Below are positions 8,340 to 12,376 of a stretch of DNA of 12,376 nucleotides, piece after piece. The notes under the pieces were generated by a model. The model had not been told where the DNA came from and searched no databases. It saw only the letters and a list, made by a program, of their open reading frames with translations. The position numbers and the translations under genes are program-made. Numbering within the stretch: position 1 is the first letter of the stretch; each line of letters opens with the position of its first letter. The stretch is from Funneliformis mosseae (lineage: Eukaryota > Glomeromycota > Glomeromycetes > Glomerales > Glomeraceae), in the NCBI GenBank assembly GCA_910592005.1, contig CAJVPP010003184.1:1-12376 (forward strand), in the 5' to 3' direction.

Positions 8340-8397
8340 CTGGTTAATAATAACAAATATAAATAATTAAGATAATAAATTATTTTCTGTTCCAAAC
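8340..8397 (-). other. Probable intron with non-consensus donor
   Basis: A 58-nt gap starts GTTTGG and ends TTAACCAG. Splicing it joins GAAG to CCTTTTAT, giving ARSILE-A-FYDHLL in one frame. The donor is weak, perhaps mutated, so the call rests mainly on frame agreement. Confidence 0.45.
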
Positions 8398-8739
8398 CTT
8401 CCAATATAGATCGTGCATCCAAATCTCCCATATAGTATATTTTGATTTTGTTAATTATGAAAAGTTTTCCGTTGAAAGGAAGACCCAAGTGATAAAAAAT
8501 ATTGCTCATAATCTATTCGTAGATGTTTTGAGCTTTTATACGAGCGGGAAGAACCTATTTCAATAGTATCCTTGTCAAAAGTATGTACGGCTGACTTTAT
8601 CACTTCAAGGATATCTAATGAACCATTGGCTTTCAACGGCACATCTTCGTCAGGAACAAAGCATGTCATTTCTGTGTTAATAGTAGGAATTATAGACGAA
8701 GTGCTTATTAATTCTGTCGCACTTCTCTTTTTCCGTTAT

Positions 8740-8770
8740 TGGACGATGACGATGACGATGCAGGTGACGA
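8740..8770 (-). repeat. Serine-coding trinucleotide run
   Basis: GATGACGATGACGATG on the plus strand reads as alternating TCG/TCA serine codons in exon 2 of the minus-strand pseudogene. It is a short coding microsatellite just before a five-A tract where the frame shifts. Confidence 0.6.
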
Positions 8771-8809
8771 AGTGTTCCAAAAGCTATTATTAGCTTTGGA
8801 AACATCGGT

Positions 8810-8889
8810 CTATATAAAAGAAATTGAATGAGAAAATGAAAAACTGGCTATACCTCATCTGACTATAATCATATGCATATTATACTTAC
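8810..8889 (-). other. Intron 1 of the b561-like pseudogene
   Basis: On the minus strand it begins GTAAGTATAA and ends TTTTATATAG, 80 nt long. It sits between a 27-codon first exon and an in-phase second exon (TDVSKANNSFWNTSSPASSS). The clean phase agreement supports genuine past splicing. Confidence 0.65.
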
Positions 8890-8970
8890 TTTTTGCTTAT
8901 CAAGAGTCTCTGGGCGACATCACGGACTTCTTGAGGCATTTTTTTCATCGTCATTAATTAAACTTGACAT

Positions 8971-9480
8971 TCTATAGAAGGAAAAGTGAGCATCCATTTT
9001 ATCAACGTTTTCGTAGTTATCAACTAATAAAGTTATTCAAAATATATTATATATGGGATTTTTTCTACAGATTCTGAGTGGGACGAATAGTACAAGGATC
9101 CGACATATTTAAAAAATCTTTTTTAAAAAAGTATTATGAAAATTTAAAAAGATCAAATTAAAAAAAATTTGTAAGGACCCTTCGATATTTTTAGATATCG
9201 TCGATTAAAAATCTCGTGTTTATTGTTTCACAAATCATATGATTCTTAAATTTAGTAGTTTATACACATGACAATTACTTATTAAATTTATTAAATGAAG
9301 CAACTGTTGCGTGTTTTTTTTTTCGTTTGGAAATTTCAACTATAATATAGCACTAGATTCTACTTCTGATTTTCTTATACAAAATGTAATTATTTTTTAA
9401 ACAAATGGAGCATACTTTATTACAATTATGTTAATTCGCAAATGTAAATAGATAAAAAAAAATCCACTACTTAGTAAAAA
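8971..9480. other. AT-rich spacer upstream of the b561-like pseudogene
   Basis: No supported gene. A small hairpin, CGATAT facing ATATCG, lies at 9183-9200. Because the minus-strand gene starts at 8970, its former promoter would be here, but no recognisable element can be named. Confidence 0.45.
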
Positions 9481-9586
9481 AAAATTACCTACCTAGATCT
9501 AGTTGTTTTATTAAGATCATTTCCAGAGTTATTTTTGGTTACTTTGCACCTACAATTTTGAAGACCCAAGTATTAAACAGTCGAAA

Positions 9587-10077
9587 TCATTTGTAAGCTG
9601 GCAGTGACCAAAAATTCCCATCAGAATATAGATGGCGTGTAAGTATTGAACAGGACATCGCAGGAACGATAATGGATTTTACACAAAGATAATATAGAAA
9701 TAAATTCTGGAAAGTATAAATAAATAAATACTAAATCTACAATAAAAGAGCAAGTACTTACCGAAAGGAAGCTCAATTCATTAAAATCCCTAAATTTTCC
9801 GGTGTAGAGAAAGAGAGTTTGCAGATCTCTACCTATTTAATACAACCACAAAATTAGTCTTGTCTCACCATAGAAACCATAAAATGAACGTGTCGCGTAC
9901 TACATAATTATTAAAATTCTTAAACATGGAGCGTATTTCTGAATTTCCAAATATTTTACTTATTATATATAATATTTTAACATTAACCAATTTTTCGTGT
10001 AAGAATTTCATATAATCAGCTGGAAGTGTCAAAATCAACATCGAAGCACATATCGAACGGTTAGAGGTAAAATTGAG
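9587..10077 (-). pseudogene. Minus-strand exon remnants, unknown product
   Basis: After an acceptor-like TTGTTAG (ending at 10078) a frame is open from 10077 to TGA at 9865-9867 (71 codons). It includes LILTLPADYMKFLHEKL, NSEIRSMFKNFNNYVVRDTF and a hydrophobic end. A second exon, 9830-9762, reads RDLQTLFLYTGKFRDFNELS and ends at a good GTAAGT donor. A 55-nt intron (9707-9761, ending TTTCCAG) joins it in phase 0 to a third exon, 9706-9587, reading NLFLYYLCVKSIIVP and then LTRHLYSDGNFWSLPAYK before TGA. I recognise no family. Splice sites and phase favour a decayed gene, but the opposite strand of 9535-9690 is also partly open, so the strand is not certain. Confidence 0.4.
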
Positions 10078-10866
10078 CTAACAATTTTGCATCATAATAT
10101 TTTAGCAATGCTACTAGCTAATTAATATATCATTATTTCATTTTTAATAACATTTACGAGAAGACAATTTTGGCGGTGATCATGAAACAATCATAGAGTA
10201 TTGAAGTATAAGCTTACAGTATTTCATATTACGTATAGTTTAATTAATTAACGAAACTAAAAGGCAGGATATATTAGAAGCACGATCCCGTAGGCAAGAA
10301 ATATATCAGTATTTAATAATATGGATGGTATCTGGTATTGCATGAAATGCAGATAATATTTTAAGCGAATGTCATTGGTATTTATATCAGAAATGTAAGG
10401 CATGAAGTTATACATATTGATTAATTCGTCGATGCAATCAGGCCAGATTTAAGCACAGGTTAATAAGGTCTGCTATAATATTTACACATTATTTTTTAAA
10501 CATAATAACTAATGAATTTTTATTTTTGTTGATGTTTAAAAGAGGATTTTCTTACTGTGCCTAGCCAGGACTATAGAATTTGGACACGAAAATGTGAAAG
10601 TCTTCACCTAAAATTACGTCATGCTTGGAAGATTTGCACAAATTCAACCATCTACTTATATAGTAGAGAGAGTAAGTTTTATTTATACCTTAATGAAATT
10701 ATTATACCAAAAACTGGTAATACGCTAGTATTAATGGACGTAAGGGTACAATGTAATATTAGTCAAATTTTATGAGGTATTGGATATAGGCGTTGGTTTC
10801 TTTAGCTGCGAGAATTTAAATCTCGTAATTCTATTTTTTGGCGATGGATATTCGAAGAAAATTAAT

Positions 10867-10887
10867 TTTTTTTTTAAAAAAAAAAAA
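10867..10887. repeat. Oligo-T/oligo-A tract
   Basis: A run of T is followed directly by a run of A, about 9 and 12 bases, inside the decayed coding region. The reading frame before and after it differs, so length change here probably broke the gene. It could also be a sequencing-length error. Confidence 0.7.
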
Positions 10888-11062
10888 GAAGCTGCTGCTG
10901 CAATTGACTGTGCATCATGATTCATTACAATCTTTTTTTACCTAGTATTAACAACGAAGGATGTCCCATCAAATGAATTTTTCATGGCCTCAACAAGAAT
11001 ATAATTATAAGCAAACTAATGGGATTTCTGTAAAATTGAAATACTTTGAAGGGCAAGGAAAA

Positions 11063-11141
11063 GTAAGAATGAAACAATTTACCTTATACAATAAGTAATT
11101 TATCCGCTAGTAACTATTTGATTTTGATTTCTTTCTTTTAG
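11063..11141 (+). other. Intron in the decayed plus-strand gene
   Basis: The donor GTAAGAATG follows ...EGQGK, the acceptor is TTTCTTTTAG, and the length is 79 nt. The downstream exon continues in phase 0 as EIPIKDNVESF before TGA at 11199-11201. The upstream frame can also be read from ATG at 10961, giving a 53-residue spliced ORF. Confidence 0.7.
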
Positions 11142-11497
11142 GAAATTCCAATCAAAGATAATGTAGAATCTTTTATTCAGAAAATTCCTAACAATTGTTG
11201 AAGTCACTAAGAACACACTTTTCATTCTCATAGCTTTATTAGAAATTTGCTAAAAATATTTACAAACGATATGGGCGGCAATCAATAGAAAAGGGTAAAT
11301 CAAAAATTATGATAAATTGTTTTAATTGGTCCACTGATCATAGTCATGTGCTCAAATTAGCTTAAGAATTAAAATTTATTTCCCCCTTTTATGAATTATT
11401 TTGTAATAAGCAGATGAAAAGAAAATGGATGATTGAAGGAAAGTTGGATGAGGAGACGTAAAGAATTATTAATGGATTTATATAAGAATTATAATTA

Positions 11498-12143
11498 ATA
11501 ATTTGAATCTATTAAAAAAAAGACGGTAAGGCTTTAATTATTTTAAATTTAATTTGGTATTTTATTTTTAATTACTATCAATTCATTTTGAAATGCGATA
11601 TATTTTCTGAAAAAGTACTGTGTATTTATCGAGTTTACATCACACACAAGTAAATCTTCGTTATATGTTCCTGCTACAGTAGACATCTGATCTTATTTTG
11701 TAATCAGATTTTTACAATTAATAATTCAAATTATTATTTGATCAATTACATAAATATTTAATTTAATAAATAAAAAAAAAAAAAAGAAAATTACGTAAAA
11801 AGACATTAAAAATGAGGATATCATCCAACTACAAATGCAATATTGATATATGTAGGGATTCTACCAAAATCGATGAATCGAATACTTGAATAAAATCGAT
11901 TAATTACAAAATCGAAAACCAATTATAAACCGAACTCGAAAGGAGATCTAGTAAGCAAAAATAAAAAATATATAAACAAAAAAAAGGAAAGCAAAAATAA
12001 ATATATATATGAAAAAGAAAAATCTAAGCAAAATAGAAACTCTTATCTATCTATTTAATCAATGCCATGTAAAAAGCGAAAAAAAAAAGACAAATGAATT
12101 TATTAAAATAAAAAACCAATTAAAAATATAATAAGATCCTTAC
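11498..12143. other. A-rich spacer
   Basis: There are long A tracts, an AAGCAAAAATAAA motif occurring near 11955 and 11990, and a cluster of ATCGAT/AATCGA motifs at 11865-11930. No gene is supported on either strand. Confidence 0.45.
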
Positions 12144-12174
12144 CATGTGAGCGTATCCAAAAGAGATGAGGAAT
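12144..12174 (-). other. Possible 31-nt exon
   Basis: On the minus strand a pyrimidine-rich acceptor (TTTTTTTTGCTTTTAG) precedes 31 bases reading FLISFGYAHM in one frame, followed at once by the donor GTAAGG. Both sites are near consensus, but no neighbouring exon could be paired with it, so it may be chance. Confidence 0.3.
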
Positions 12175-12260
12175 CTAAAAGCAAAAAAAAAATAAATAAA
12201 TTACCCCGAAATATATTAAAAAGTTCATTCGATCCAAAAGAGTCAAAATATTCCAAAAGA
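12156..12260. repeat. Repeated TCCAAAAGA motif
   Basis: TCCAAAAGA occurs three times (12156, 12233, 12252) within about 100 bases. The surrounding sequence is A-rich with no gene evident up to the window end. It may be low-complexity similarity only. Confidence 0.35.
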
Positions 12261-12376
12261 ATCTGATTTTTTGTTTTTTTTGGGTAATGCAATTTTTTTT
12301 AACAATCAAATTATTATTTTTTTTTTATGAACGTCTGCATTTAAATTTTTATCAAAAAAAAAAAAAGATCTCAGCA

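Larger units (their letters stand above)
7490..8970 (-). pseudogene. Decayed gene with cytochrome b561-type membrane domain
   Basis: Exon 1 (8970-8890) starts MSSLINDDEKNASRSP, meets TGA at 8920-8922 and ends at GTAAGT. Exon 2 (from 8809) has a serine run and a frameshift into TCFVPDEDVPLKANGSLD, then another into YYMGDLDARSILE ending at 8398. The following exon (from 8339) joins in phase as AFYDHLLISEDNSLIKDHDE. The b561-like half follows: YGIVRYLRHKDSY (to 8173), FEPLWFPHSSYIRAVVM (8098-7989), ILGIIIFTVTAFQIALGLLA (from 7909), and GVIVLVATWTQIFLGLIKYG across a GTAAAT...TATAG intron. In this family membrane helices carry His haem ligands; here SPYAILG has Tyr where the family usually has His. 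Biochemically a working copy would move electrons across a membrane. The N-terminal half is unrecognised; it is not clearly a DOMON domain and could be another gene. Confidence 0.55.
10244..11497 (+). pseudogene. Long decayed multi-exon gene, unknown family
   Basis: The first segment (from 10244) reads RQDILEARSRRQEIYQYLII, then ADNILSECHWYLYQKCKA and RRCNQARFKHRL, broken by TGA at 10343, 10403 and 10418. The second (10545-10870) reads SQDYRIWTRKCESLHLKLRH, then RRWFL-stop-LREFKSRNSIFWRWIFEEN. After an oligo-T/oligo-A tract the frame shifts to KEAAAAIDCAS and KDVPSNEFFMAS. It then shifts to YNYKQTNGISVKLKYFEGQG, where a 79-nt intron joins EIPIKDNVESFIQKI in phase. The last segment (11288-11497) reads CFNWSTDHSHVLKLA-stop-ELKFISPFYELFCNKQMKRK and WMIEGKLDEET. 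It is rich in Trp, Arg and Lys, with no motif I can name. Most stops would be TGG, CAG or CAA before a single transition. Confidence 0.6.

Noticed and set aside
8572..8793. 73-codon plus-strand ORF
   Set aside because: It is antisense to exon 2 of the minus-strand pseudogene, where splice phase and continuation of the gene support the minus strand. It looks like a shadow frame.
9535..9690. Plus-strand coding remnant (SDQKFPSEYRWR, GTIMDFTQR)
   Set aside because: It looks protein-like but needs a frameshift and has no supporting upstream exon. The minus-strand reading has two agreeing splice sites, so it was preferred without certainty.
10343..10420. TGA read as tryptophan (altered genetic code)
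   Set aside because: Three TGA codons fit Trp, but the same gene also has TAG, TAA and frameshifts. Mutational decay explains all of these, while a code change explains only some.
10806..10826. CGAGA...TCTCG hairpin as a regulatory stem
   Set aside because: It falls inside a protein-like frame (LREFKSRN) of the decayed gene, so the short stem is probably coincidental.

Overview
The window looks like an intergenic, repeat-rich stretch of a very AT-rich eukaryotic genome. It has short GT...AG introns (about 55-80 nt), many homopolymer tracts, TTAGGG-like motifs inside small transposons, and decayed multi-exon genes. The style, plus one protein fragment resembling (from memory, unverified) a family repeated in arbuscular mycorrhizal fungi, suggests Rhizophagus or a close glomeromycete. 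I see no intact long gene, no rRNA or tRNA and no CRISPR array. Nearly all coding signal is in broken exons that only make sense after splicing and after tolerating stops and frameshifts.

Layout. 1-1090: two small minus-strand coding-like pieces, one a 58-codon ORF faintly like a chromodomain. 1490-1885: two adjacent miniature inverted-repeat elements, the first carrying telomere-like GGATTAGG units. 1886-3580: AT-rich, no convincing gene. 3583-4105: a nested, GTAC-rich inverted-repeat element. 4153-4360: another miniature element with long terminal inverted repeats and a TTAGGG-like core. 4640-4930: TATGG/TACCGG hairpins and short repeats. 5039-6498: 5' half of a transposon-like gene, decayed, plus strand. 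6890-7311: minus-strand decayed reading frame. 7490-8970: a decayed minus-strand multi-exon gene whose C-terminal half reads as a cytochrome b561-type membrane domain; one exon is split by a 100-bp palindromic element with a 12-bp duplicated target. 9587-10077: further minus-strand exon remnants. 10244-11497: a long decayed plus-strand gene of unknown function. 11500-12376: A-rich sequence with one possible 31-nt minus-strand exon.

How it fits together: this is a gene graveyard rather than an operating system. The strongest results are the spliced reconstruction of the b561-like pseudogene, the in-exon insertion with its target duplication, the series of nested or adjacent miniature elements, and premature stops that are mostly explicable as C-to-T or G-to-A changes. 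All family assignments come from reading by eye; no database search was possible.
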